Shown here in pieces: positions 14,924 to 22,256 of a stretch of DNA of 64,000 bases. Origin of the DNA: JAJPXC01 sp964520525 (GTDB lineage Bacteria; Bacteroidota; Bacteroidia; Bacteroidales; Muribaculaceae); the NCBI GenBank assembly GCA_964520525.1, contig CAZFNR010000003.1, positions 96,350 through 160,349 on the forward strand, in the 5' to 3' direction. A model generated the notes under the pieces. The model was not told where the DNA came from. It saw only the letters and a program-made list of their open reading frames with translations, and ran no database searches. Both the position numbers and the translations under genes were made by a program. How positions within the stretch are numbered: position 1 is the first letter of the stretch; every line of letters begins with the position of its first letter.

Positions 14924-16834
14924 ATGGGAAAAATTATCGGTATTGACTTGGGAACCACCAACTCATGCGTGGCAGTACTTGAAGGAAATGACCCCGTTGT
15001 CATCCCTAACAGTGAAGGACGCAATACCACCCCGTCGGTAGTCGCATTTGTTGACGGCGGCGAGCGTAAAGTGGGCGACCCGGCGAAACGTCAGGCGATT
15101 ACCAACCCCAAACGCACCATCTATTCAATCAAGCGTTTCATGGGTGAGACTTATGACCAGGTGAAAAATGAGATTGACCGTGTGCCATACAAAGTGGTGC
15201 GCGGCGACAATAACACACCCCGTATCGACATTGACGGTCGTGAATACACACCGCAGGAAATATCGGCTATGATTCTTCAAAAGATGAAGAAAACAGCCGA
15301 GGATTATCTCGGGCAGTCTGTGACCGAGGCTGTCATCACGGTGCCGGCATACTTCAACGACTCGCAACGTCAGGCAACGAAAGAGGCGGGCGAAATCGCC
15401 GGCCTGACCGTGAAACGTATCGTTAACGAACCTACAGCGGCCGCACTTGCTTATGGCCTTGACAAAACCAACAAAGACCAGAAAATCGCCGTGTTTGACC
15501 TCGGCGGCGGTACATTTGATATTTCAATCCTTGAACTTGGCGACGGCGTGTTTGAAGTGAAGTCGACAAATGGTGACACCCACCTCGGCGGCGACGACTT
15601 CGACCACGTTATTATCGACTGGCTTGCCGACGAGTTCCAAAGCGAGGAAGGGGTAGACCTCCGTCAAGACCCCATGGCGTTGCAGCGTCTGAAAGAGGCG
15701 GCCGAGAAAGCCAAGATTGAACTTTCAAGCACCACCAGCACTGAAATCAACCTCCCCTATATCATGCCTGTCAACGGTATTCCAAAACATTTGGTAAAGA
15801 CCTTGACCCGCGCTAAATTCGAGCAATTGGCCGACCGTCTGATTCAAGCTACTATCGTGCCGTGTCAGCAAGCCCTTAAAGATGCCGGCCTTTCGGCTAA
15901 TGAAATCGACGAGGTTATCCTCGTGGGCGGTTCGACACGTATCCCCGCTATCCAGCAGATTGTCGAGAAGTTCTTTGGCAAAGCGCCTTCTAAGGGTGTA
16001 AACCCCGATGAGGTTGTTGCTGTCGGTGCGGCTATCCAAGGCGGTGTGCTCTCGGGCGACGTCAAAGATGTGCTTTTGCTCGACGTTGTGCCTCTGTCGG
16101 TCGGCATCGAGACTCTCGGTGGCGTGATGACTAAACTTATCGAGGCCAACACCACTATCCCGACCCGCAAGAGCGAGACATTCTCAACAGCTGCCGACAA
16201 CCAGCCTTCGGTTGAAATCCATGTGCTTCAGGGCGAACGCCCCATGGCTAAGGACGACAAGACCCTCGGAAAATTCCACTTGGATGGAATAGCTCCCGCA
16301 CCCCGCGGTATTCCGCAAATCGAGGTTACATTTGAGATTGACGCAAACGGTATTCTTAATGTTTCGGCCAAAGACAAGGCGACCGGCAAAGAACAGAGCA
16401 TCCGCATCGAAGCGTCAAGCGGCTTGACCGACGCTGAAATCAAGCGCATGAAAGATGAAGCCGCTGCCAATGCCGCAGCCGACGCCAAAGAGAAGGAGCG
16501 CATCGACAAACTCAACAAAGCCGATGCCATCATCTTCCAGACCGAGAAACAGCTTGGTGAGCTTGGCGACAAGATTCCCGCCGATAAGAAAGCTGCCATT
16601 GAGAGTGCTGTCGCTCACCTGAAAGACGCTCACAAGGCTCAGAATCTCGACGGTATTGATGCCGCTATCAAAGAAATAGAGACTAAATTTGGCGAAGCGC
16701 AACAAGACATCCTCAACGCCCAGCAACAGGCGCAAGCCGGTGCCAACCCCGGCGCGCAGGCAGGTCCCCAACCCGGCACTAACGCCGGCGGCGACGACCA
16801 TGTCACCGATGTCGACTTCGAGGAAGTGAAGTAA
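14924..16834 (+). CDS. dnaK: Chaperone DnaK (Hsp70)
   Basis: Protein of 636 residues, full length. The nucleotide-binding domain opens with IGIDLGTTNSCVAVLEG and includes AVITVPAYFNDSQRQATKEA and the phosphate-binding DLGGGTFDIS. The substrate-binding domain spans about 390-500, with a helical lid and a Gln/Ala/Gly/Pro-rich linker before the conserved acidic end (VTDVDFEEVK). It is an ATP-dependent folding chaperone of the cytoplasm. dnaJ and grpE are not adjacent, as is common in Bacteroidales. The gene is followed by a strong terminator and is probably monocistronic. The upstream TGTCAGT repeats may mediate heat-shock control. Confidence 0.98.
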   Translation: MGKIIGIDLGTTNSCVAVLEGNDPVVIPNSEGRNTTPSVVAFVDGGERKVGDPAKRQAITNPKRTIYSIKRFMGETYDQVKNEIDRVPYKVVRGDNNTPRIDIDGREYTPQEISAMILQKMKKTAEDYLGQSVTEAVITVPAYFNDSQRQATKEAGEIAGLTVKRIVNEPTAAALAYGLDKTNKDQKIAVFDLGGGTFDISILELGDGVFEVKSTNGDTHLGGDDFDHVIIDWLADEFQSEEGVDLRQDPMALQRLKEAAEKAKIELSSTTSTEINLPYIMPVNGIPKHLVKTLTRAKFEQLADRLIQATIVPCQQALKDAGLSANEIDEVILVGGSTRIPAIQQIVEKFFGKAPSKGVNPDEVVAVGAAIQGGVLSGDVKDVLLLDVVPLSVGIETLGGVMTKLIEANTTIPTRKSETFSTAADNQPSVEIHVLQGERPMAKDDKTLGKFHLDGIAPAPRGIPQIEVTFEIDANGILNVSAKDKATGKEQSIRIEASSGLTDAEIKRMKDEAAANAAADAKEKERIDKLNKADAIIFQTEKQLGELGDKIPADKKAAIESAVAHLKDAHKAQNLDGIDAAIKEIETKFGEAQQDILNAQQQAQAGANPGAQAGPQPGTNAGGDDHVTDVDFEEVK

Positions 16835-16863
16835 GCCGTCAATTTAGAAATATCTAAATCCAT

Positions 16864-16902
16864 AAAAATGGAGTGTAACTCTAAAGGTTACGCTCCATTT
16901 TT
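16864..16902 (+). terminator. Intrinsic terminator of dnaK
   Basis: A 16-bp stem (16864-16879 with 16887-16902, one G-T pair), 7-nt loop and a T run, 29 bp after the stop codon. Confidence 0.9.
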
Positions 16903-17015
16903 TTAATACTCTTTTCGCTCTTGATACATATCAGGTTCATTGAATGGTTCACCAATAGCGAGGTCGGTTCGGACTTTTTGCATAGCTTTAGCGTTGAATA
17001 AGAAATGATTGTATT

Positions 17016-17231
17016 ATGTCGGAAGCTGAGATGAATAATTATCGACTCACATCGATGGAGGAGCCGGGAGATGAGCATATGGCTCAGATTATGCGTGAGG
17101 TCGCAGAGGATGCCTGCGAAAGCACCCGCCGGGCTGCAGAGCGTGTGGCCGCCGGGATTGAGGCTGCTTCACAGGCGGCTCAAGAAAAATGGGGCGATGT
17201 CATAAACAGAATAAAGAATGGCAGCAAGTAA
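17016..17231 (+). CDS. Putative antitoxin of a zeta-type toxin pair
   Basis: Protein of 71 residues, acidic at the start and helical. YRLTSMEEPGDEHMAQIM is followed by an Ala-rich amphipathic helix (REVAEDACESTRRAAERVAA). Small proteins with a YRLTSxEEP start are, to my recollection, commonly encoded immediately ahead of zeta-like kinases in Bacteroidota. The next gene starts inside it (ATG at 17218), the overlapping arrangement typical of toxin-antitoxin operons. The reading frame looks intact, although its toxin partner is broken. Assignment rests mainly on context. Confidence 0.55.
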   Translation: MSEAEMNNYRLTSMEEPGDEHMAQIMREVAEDACESTRRAAERVAAGIEAASQAAQEKWGDVINRIKNGSK

Positions 17232-17652
17232 ACATCGTCCTGTCCTTATTGTGATTGCCTGACCCAACAGGTCAGGTAAGACTTCCGTAACTTCCGAGAT
17301 TCTGCATCATGAGTGGCTTGAGGATTCAGAGTATATCAATCCGGATAATGTCGCCCGCGACGTGTTCGGCGACTGGAACAATCAGGAATCTGTTCTCAAA
17401 GCCACCAATTATTGCAATGAATGGCGTGAACGGTGTCTTGCAGAACGCAAAAGCCATATCTTTGAAACTGTGATGTCAGCTTCCGATAAAGTCGATTACA
17501 TTCTCAGAGCGAAAGAAGCGGGGTTTTATGCCTACGACAACTCAATCGAGGATGCCGAAGCGCGGCTTCTGTTCCGTCTTAACGACGGCGAGCTTGTGAA
17601 ACGCTATGTTGAGGAACTTCCCAATTGGGCTTCTACCATCCTTCCGAGATAA
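17218..17652 (+). pseudogene. Zeta-toxin/COG4185-type P-loop kinase, inactivated
   Basis: Reading from the ATG at 17218, the frame is MAASKHRPVLIVIA, then TGA (17260-17262), then PNRSGKTSVTSEIL and onward without another stop to TAA at 17650. An intact member should read IAGPNGSGKTS, so the stop replaces the first P-loop Gly codon (GGA to TGA needs one change) and a second Gly has become Arg. Family-typical segments follow: EYINPDNVAR, RKSHIFETVMSASDKVDYIL and DNSIEDAEARLLFR. Between AGF and YAYDNS the family normally has roughly 50-60 more residues, so there is also an in-frame internal deletion. It is therefore a decayed toxin gene coupled to the 17016 antitoxin. Confidence 0.75.
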
Positions 17653-17705
17653 GCAACGATGAGGTAACGTGCGACGCTTCTGATTAATCAAAAGGAGTGA
17701 TATAG

Positions 17706-17747
17706 ACGGCATCCCAAAAGTTAGCCAAAAAACTTTTGGGACGCCGT
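17706..17747 (-). terminator. Hairpin between the toxin remnant and the AEC transporter gene
   Basis: A 17-position stem (17706-17722 with 17731-17747) with one A-C mismatch on the plus strand that becomes a G-U pair on the minus strand. It therefore probably ends the minus-strand oxalate operon, whose last stop codon is at 17794. Confidence 0.7.
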
Positions 17748-17793
17748 TTCCACTTTTGGAAGTTGCTACAATAGACGACACAGGCTCGAAGAG

Positions 17794-18762
17794 TCAGGCG
17801 TTGAGAGCCATATCGGTTATCCATATCCAAAGCGGGCAGAATCCGATGAACAAGATGACCGATAGTGTCAACGAAGATGTGCCGGTCGCCACATAAGTGT
17901 CATACTCGTCGGCGATGATGATGCCCGAGAATGCCGGGGGGAGGGCGGCTGCCACAACAAGCATCTTGAGGTTGAGGGGGTCCATGTGGAACAGTAGACC
18001 CAGAATCAGGATAACCGCGGGCATCATCACCATCTTCATGATAGAACCGAGCACAGCCTGCCAGTTGATAGTGAACTTGATTGCTGCCAGAGTGATACCG
18101 GCTGAGAACACTGCCATCGAGGCATTGGCTTTGGCGATAAGGTCAAACGACGGGCTGAGGTATGAGGGCCATGGTATCCCTGCCACGACCCAGATGACTG
18201 CGAGTATAGGAACCCATGCCACCGGCTGACCTAATGCGTGGATTACAGGTTTCCACGCGCTCTCTTTCTTTGATGAACCCGGTTTTTGCCTTTCGAGCGA
18301 AGCGTTCATTAGCGACAGTCCCACCGGGATGCCGATTGCGTTGACGACGATGCCGACGATGGCGACAACGAGTGCCACTGACGGGGATGTGCCGAAAATT
18401 GGCTCAAGCACCGCGAAACCAAGAAACCCGATTGTCGGCGAGCCGCTGATTAATGCGCTGATGGCTGCGTCGGCACCGGTGTTTTTCTTAAACATCTTGA
18501 ATACGAAGTAGACTATCATGAAGCACGCCATGATGCCCACTGCCGATATAATAGTCAATTTGATGTCCTTCACCAGGTCCTCGCGAGAGGCTTGGACTAT
18601 CGAAACGAACAAGGCTGCGGGTAACGCATAGTCGAGCACAACCTTGTTAAACTTCTTAGCGTCGTCACCGGTGAATACCCCCTTTTTGCCGGATATATAA
18701 CCGGCCAGCATCACTACGATGATAGGGACAATCGCATACAGTATGACGTGTGAAATGTTCAT
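17794..18762 (-). CDS. AEC-family transporter, probably oxalate/formate-related
   Basis: Membrane protein of 322 residues with about ten hydrophobic segments in two halves of five, the Auxin Efflux Carrier/bile-acid-transporter-like fold. The start MNISHVILYAIVPIIVVMLA and the segments SGSPTIGFLGFAVLEPIFG and ALPPAFSGIIIADEYDTYV are typical of the family. AEC carriers move small organic anions. In Escherichia coli an AEC gene (yfdV) likewise neighbours the oxalate genes yfdW (frc) and yfdU (oxc), so a role in oxalate uptake or formate export is a good inference. It is last in the frc-oxc-AEC operon, 79 bp after oxc, with a hairpin in the gap. It is not of the OxlT (MFS) type. Confidence 0.85.
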   Translation of the reverse strand: MNISHVILYAIVPIIVVMLAGYISGKKGVFTGDDAKKFNKVVLDYALPAALFVSIVQASREDLVKDIKLTIISAVGIMACFMIVYFVFKMFKKNTGADAAISALISGSPTIGFLGFAVLEPIFGTSPSVALVVAIVGIVVNAIGIPVGLSLMNASLERQKPGSSKKESAWKPVIHALGQPVAWVPILAVIWVVAGIPWPSYLSPSFDLIAKANASMAVFSAGITLAAIKFTINWQAVLGSIMKMVMMPAVILILGLLFHMDPLNLKMLVVAAALPPAFSGIIIADEYDTYVATGTSSLTLSVILFIGFCPLWIWITDMALNA

Positions 18763-18787
18763 ATCTATCTGTTTTTAAATAGTTAAC

Positions 18788-18834
18788 TGCCCACCCTGCG
18801 CCCGACTGACGGGCTGCCTGACTCAGAGTGGGCA
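18788..18834 (-). terminator. Intergenic hairpin between oxc and the AEC gene
   Basis: An outer 11-position stem (18788-18798 with 18824-18834, one mismatch) encloses an inner GC stem. Lying inside the operon without a T tract, it may be an attenuating or mRNA-stabilising structure rather than a full terminator. Confidence 0.5.
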
Positions 18835-18841
18835 TTGCGTC

Positions 18842-20602
18842 TCAGACGGTATAGTCGATAAGCGGGGTTGGATTGAGGTATCCGATGTGGCCGCTCTCTT
18901 TGCCTGCGTCGGCTGCGAGTTGCACGTTGATGATGTTTGGCTCCCTTGAAGCGATGGCGGCTGTCAAGGCGGCTGTCAGTTCTGAGGGGGTTGTCACATA
19001 GTAGTTCTTTGCTCCGAATATTTCGCCCATCTTATCATAACGAGCGGCGAGGTCGAGTGTGGTGGGTGCGGGGTCGTGCTCGATTGCGGGGTCTGTGCCG
19101 GGATTGACACCGATGCTGTTGTAGATGCCGCCATTATTGAAGATTACCACTGTCACAGGTAGATTGAATCGGCAGATAGTGGCGAAATCCATGCCCGAGA
19201 AACCGAAGGCGGAATCTCCCTCTATGGCTACAACCGATTTGCCTGTGGCAACGGCTGCGCCGATGGCCGACCCCATGCCCATCCCCATGATGGCCCATGT
19301 AGCGCAATCAATGCGGTGACGCGGCAGTGTCATGTCGATTGCGTCGCGGGTGTCGTCGAGGGTGTTGGCTCCCTCGTTGATAAGAATAACGTCGGGGTTG
19401 GCTTCGATAATCGGTTTGACCGCGCTCAACGCGCTCCAGTGGTTCATTGGCGACAATGTGGAGGCATCTTTCAATCGTTGGGCGAATTTCACGCTTTTCA
19501 CTTTCGTCTCGGCTTGCAGCCCGGAGAGCCATGCGGGGTCGGCTGCGATGACCTTTCCGGCGAGTTTGGCGAGTATGGCGTCGAGCGACAAGCCGATATC
19601 GCCTACAACCGGGGCGGCGATTGGGACATTGACATCTATTTCCTGTGGCTCGACATCAAGTTGCAAGAATTTAATGCCGGGATTCCACTTGCCCCGCCCG
19701 AACGAAAGCATCCAGTTCAGGCGCGCCCCGATTACCATGACCACATCTGCATTTTCCATGATGGTTGAGCGGCACGACCGCGCGCTCAGCGGGCCGTTGT
19801 CGGGCATAAGTCCCTTGGCCATCGACATTGGCAGATAAGGAATGTTGTAGGTCTCAATCAGTTTTTTGATTTTGTCGTCGACTTGAGCGAAAGCCGCACC
19901 TTTTCCGAGAAGCACGGCGGGTCGCTTGGCTGCGAGCAGTATCTCTACAGCTCTGTCGACAGCTGCTTGGTTGGGCGCCACGGGAGAATATGGGTCGACT
20001 GGCTCAAAAAACAGTTTTTCCGCGTCGGCGGCATCCATGATTTCGGCTAACGCGGGTGTGGTCATGTCGATATATACGCCTCCGGGACGGCCGCTGACAG
20101 CGGCGCGGTAAGCGCGGGCGACTGCGCTCGGGATTTCCTTAGCATGACTGCATCTGAACGCCGCTTTCACAAACGGGCGGGCGGTGTTGAGCTGGTCGAG
20201 CTCCTCATAGGCACCCATTTTCATGTCGACCATTGTCGGGTCGCTGGCACCAGAAATCTGAATCATAGGGTAGCAGTTGACAGTGGCGTTGGCAGTGGCG
20301 GTCAAACCGTTCATGAAGCCGAGCGACGACACCGTCAGCAACACTCCCGGCGACTTTGTCAGGAATCCATGGGTGGCGGCGGCCATGCCTGCCTGCTGTT
20401 CAAAGCGGAATCCCACGAATCTTACCCCAACTTTCTGCATCGCAAATGCGGCCTCGGTCACCGGGATGCCGACAAGACCGTAAACCGTGTCAAGCCCGGC
20501 GCGTTTCAACGCCTGGGCGAGAATATACATACCTGTAACCTGTTCCGGGAAATGCGGCTTTGCCGGTGAGGCGCAGGTCGTATTTGTGGTTGTAGTAGCC
20601 AT
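18842..20602 (-). CDS. oxc: Oxalyl-CoA decarboxylase
   Basis: Thiamine-diphosphate enzyme of 586 residues that splits oxalyl-CoA into formyl-CoA and CO2. The cofactor-activating Glu is in GFRFEQQAG (E68). The diphosphate/Mg site is GDSAFGFSGMDFATIC, starting at 462 and ending in NN at 489-490. The central domain keeps GARLNWMLSFGRGKW and PIAAPVVGDIG, and the substrate-side segments NEGANTLDDTRDAIDM and YEELDQLNTARPF are close to the Oxalobacter enzyme as remembered. The first ~15 residues are a Thr-rich extension. Acetolactate synthase shares the fold (a true one lies at 59727-61442), but these motifs and the adjacent frc identify oxc. The enzyme is cytoplasmic and consumes a proton per turnover. 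Confidence 0.95.
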   Translation of the reverse strand: MATTTTNTTCASPAKPHFPEQVTGMYILAQALKRAGLDTVYGLVGIPVTEAAFAMQKVGVRFVGFRFEQQAGMAAATHGFLTKSPGVLLTVSSLGFMNGLTATANATVNCYPMIQISGASDPTMVDMKMGAYEELDQLNTARPFVKAAFRCSHAKEIPSAVARAYRAAVSGRPGGVYIDMTTPALAEIMDAADAEKLFFEPVDPYSPVAPNQAAVDRAVEILLAAKRPAVLLGKGAAFAQVDDKIKKLIETYNIPYLPMSMAKGLMPDNGPLSARSCRSTIMENADVVMVIGARLNWMLSFGRGKWNPGIKFLQLDVEPQEIDVNVPIAAPVVGDIGLSLDAILAKLAGKVIAADPAWLSGLQAETKVKSVKFAQRLKDASTLSPMNHWSALSAVKPIIEANPDVILINEGANTLDDTRDAIDMTLPRHRIDCATWAIMGMGMGSAIGAAVATGKSVVAIEGDSAFGFSGMDFATICRFNLPVTVVIFNNGGIYNSIGVNPGTDPAIEHDPAPTTLDLAARYDKMGEIFGAKNYYVTTPSELTAALTAAIASREPNIINVQLAADAGKESGHIGYLNPTPLIDYTV

Positions 20603-20736
20603 ATTTTATTGCTTTAAATTAAAATTTATAAATATGTCGTGGTTTATAGAATGGCTTGCCGATTGATGAGCTATCAAGATGCTACAGCAACCTGCAAGCC
20701 TTTTCGGTCCTGATTGATGCGTGTCGGGCATCTTCG

Positions 20737-22041
20737 TTATTTGGCGGGAGTAGCCGGTTTAGGCATAGGCGCGGTGGTCCCGTTGGCGGCGAACGATGCT
20801 ATCTGTTCGTCGGTGTATCCGATGCCTTTAAGCACTTCGGCGGTGTTGCCTCCGAGAGTGGGGCATGGGCCGTAGGTCGGCTGATAGCCCGAGATTGTGA
20901 ATGGGCAGCCAACGGTGACAAATTCGCCAACCTTGCCGCCTTGATTGATTTTGACAAGTGTGTTGCCGTCATAAAGGCTTTGGTCATCCATTATTTCCTT
21001 AGTGCTGAGCACCGGGGCGACCGGAACTCCATAAGGCGACAGGGCTTTGACAACGTCAAACTTTGACTTGTTGATACAGAACTTCTGGATGCGTTTGATA
21101 ATCTCGTCTTTGTGGCGGTCGCGGGCATCTGCTGTGTTGAAATCGGGATTGGTGAGCCAGTCCTCGAATCCAAGGGCCTTGCACGCTTTCTCGAAATCTT
21201 TGGCTCCGCGTTGCAGTATGACGTAGACATAGGCGTTGGGGTCGGTTTCCCAACCGAGACATTTGTAAGTCCATCCAAACACGCCTGAACCTTCGGTATT
21301 GCCCGAGCGTGGAACGAAATCGGGGAATTTCTCATTGGGGTATTGCGGGAATTGCGTCAGATAACCGATTTTGTCGAGTGTGAGCTGGTCGCGCGTCTTG
21401 ATGCGGCAAAGGTTGAGGCAGGCATTGTGCATCGACTGGTAGACAAACGAGCCTTCGCCTGTCTTTTCGCGCAGCATCAATGCCGACAAAAGACCGATTA
21501 GCATATGCATACCCGTGTTTGAGTCGCCGAGGGCGGCTCCGCTTTGGGTCGGGATGTCATATTCGCCGGAATACCATCCGGTGGTTGATGCCGCCGCTGC
21601 GGTGACTTGTGCGATAGGTTCGTAAGCCTTTAAGTCTTTATACTGCGATGTCACAGGAAATCCCTTGATTGTCCCATAGATACATCTTGGGTTGAGATGG
21701 TGGACTACATCCCAGCTGAAACCGAGTTTATCCATTGCGCCCGGGTGAAGATTCTCTATGAATATATCAGCACCTTTAATAAGTTTGGTAAGGATTTCCT
21801 TGCCGTCGGGTGTGGCTGCGTCGAGAGTCAGTGATTTTTTATCAGAGTTTAACTGAAGGAAATAGTAGGATGGACAGTCGGGGTCAAATTGTAGTTCATT
21901 GCGGGTCGCGTCGCCTGAACCGGGACGTTCGATTTTGATGACGTCGGCACCGAGCCACGCGAGCATTTGCGTACATGACGGGCCTGATTGCACACTTGTG
22001 AAGTCAACCACTTTGATGCCTTGTAATGGAGCTGTGTTCAT
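20737..22041 (-). CDS. frc: Formyl-CoA:oxalate CoA-transferase
   Basis: Protein of 434 residues of the class III CoA-transferase family. The N-terminal motif is MLAWLGADVIKIERPGSGD. The catalytic Asp lies in ALGDSNTGMH (D173, matching Asp169 of the Oxalobacter enzyme). NLHPGAMDKLGFSW and KTRDQLTLDKIGYL are also family-typical. It moves CoA from formyl-CoA to oxalate, giving oxalyl-CoA for the decarboxylase encoded downstream. A short Ala/Pro/Lys tail ends the protein. First gene of the operon, preceded by an unusually perfect Shine-Dalgarno. The 134-bp gap to oxc holds no gene. Confidence 0.95.
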   Translation of the reverse strand: MNTAPLQGIKVVDFTSVQSGPSCTQMLAWLGADVIKIERPGSGDATRNELQFDPDCPSYYFLQLNSDKKSLTLDAATPDGKEILTKLIKGADIFIENLHPGAMDKLGFSWDVVHHLNPRCIYGTIKGFPVTSQYKDLKAYEPIAQVTAAAASTTGWYSGEYDIPTQSGAALGDSNTGMHMLIGLLSALMLREKTGEGSFVYQSMHNACLNLCRIKTRDQLTLDKIGYLTQFPQYPNEKFPDFVPRSGNTEGSGVFGWTYKCLGWETDPNAYVYVILQRGAKDFEKACKALGFEDWLTNPDFNTADARDRHKDEIIKRIQKFCINKSKFDVVKALSPYGVPVAPVLSTKEIMDDQSLYDGNTLVKINQGGKVGEFVTVGCPFTISGYQPTYGPCPTLGGNTAEVLKGIGYTDEQIASFAANGTTAPMPKPATPAK

Positions 22042-22047
22042 TGTTTT

Positions 22048-22055
22048 ACCTCCTT
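22048..22055 (-). promoter_or_regulatory. frc: Strong Shine-Dalgarno of frc
   Basis: AAGGAGGT on the minus strand, six bases upstream of the frc ATG. Bacteroidota mRNAs usually lack such sites, and the other genes here show none this strong. Confidence 0.7.
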
Positions 22056-22142
22056 GAAATTTTGATTAGTTTTTCCGTTATACCTTTTTGATTTTTCAAT
22101 TCAGTTGTCCGACGGGTAGATATGCTCTGTCGGCGGCTGATT

Positions 22143-22150
22143 CAAAAATA
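22143..22150 (-). promoter_or_regulatory. -7 element of the frc-oxc operon
   Basis: TATTTTTG on the minus strand, about 100 bp upstream of frc. No consensus -33 element at the usual spacing. Confidence 0.45.
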
Positions 22151-22200
22151 ACAACAACTCTATCCTGAAAAAGTTGATTGCGATAACCGGTGTTAACTAC

Positions 22201-22230
22201 GAAGGGCCGCGCTCTGATGCGCGGCCCTTC
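22201..22230 (-). terminator. Terminator of the CotH-family gene
   Basis: A perfect 12-bp GC-rich stem (22201-22212 with 22219-22230) with a 6-nt loop, 27 bp after the stop codon of the CotH gene. Confidence 0.8.
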
Positions 22231-22256
22231 AGACGATTGGCGAGATGTTACGTCTG

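Noticed and set aside
16906..17005. A minus-strand frame of about 33 codons ending in NEPDMYQERKEY, next to the antitoxin gene
   Set aside because: It reads like the end of a protein but is short, has no start region or partner, and cannot be told from chance.
17260..17262. TGA in the toxin frame as a selenocysteine codon
   Set aside because: It replaces a P-loop glycine, there is no reason for selenocysteine there, and a second P-loop change and a deletion point to decay.
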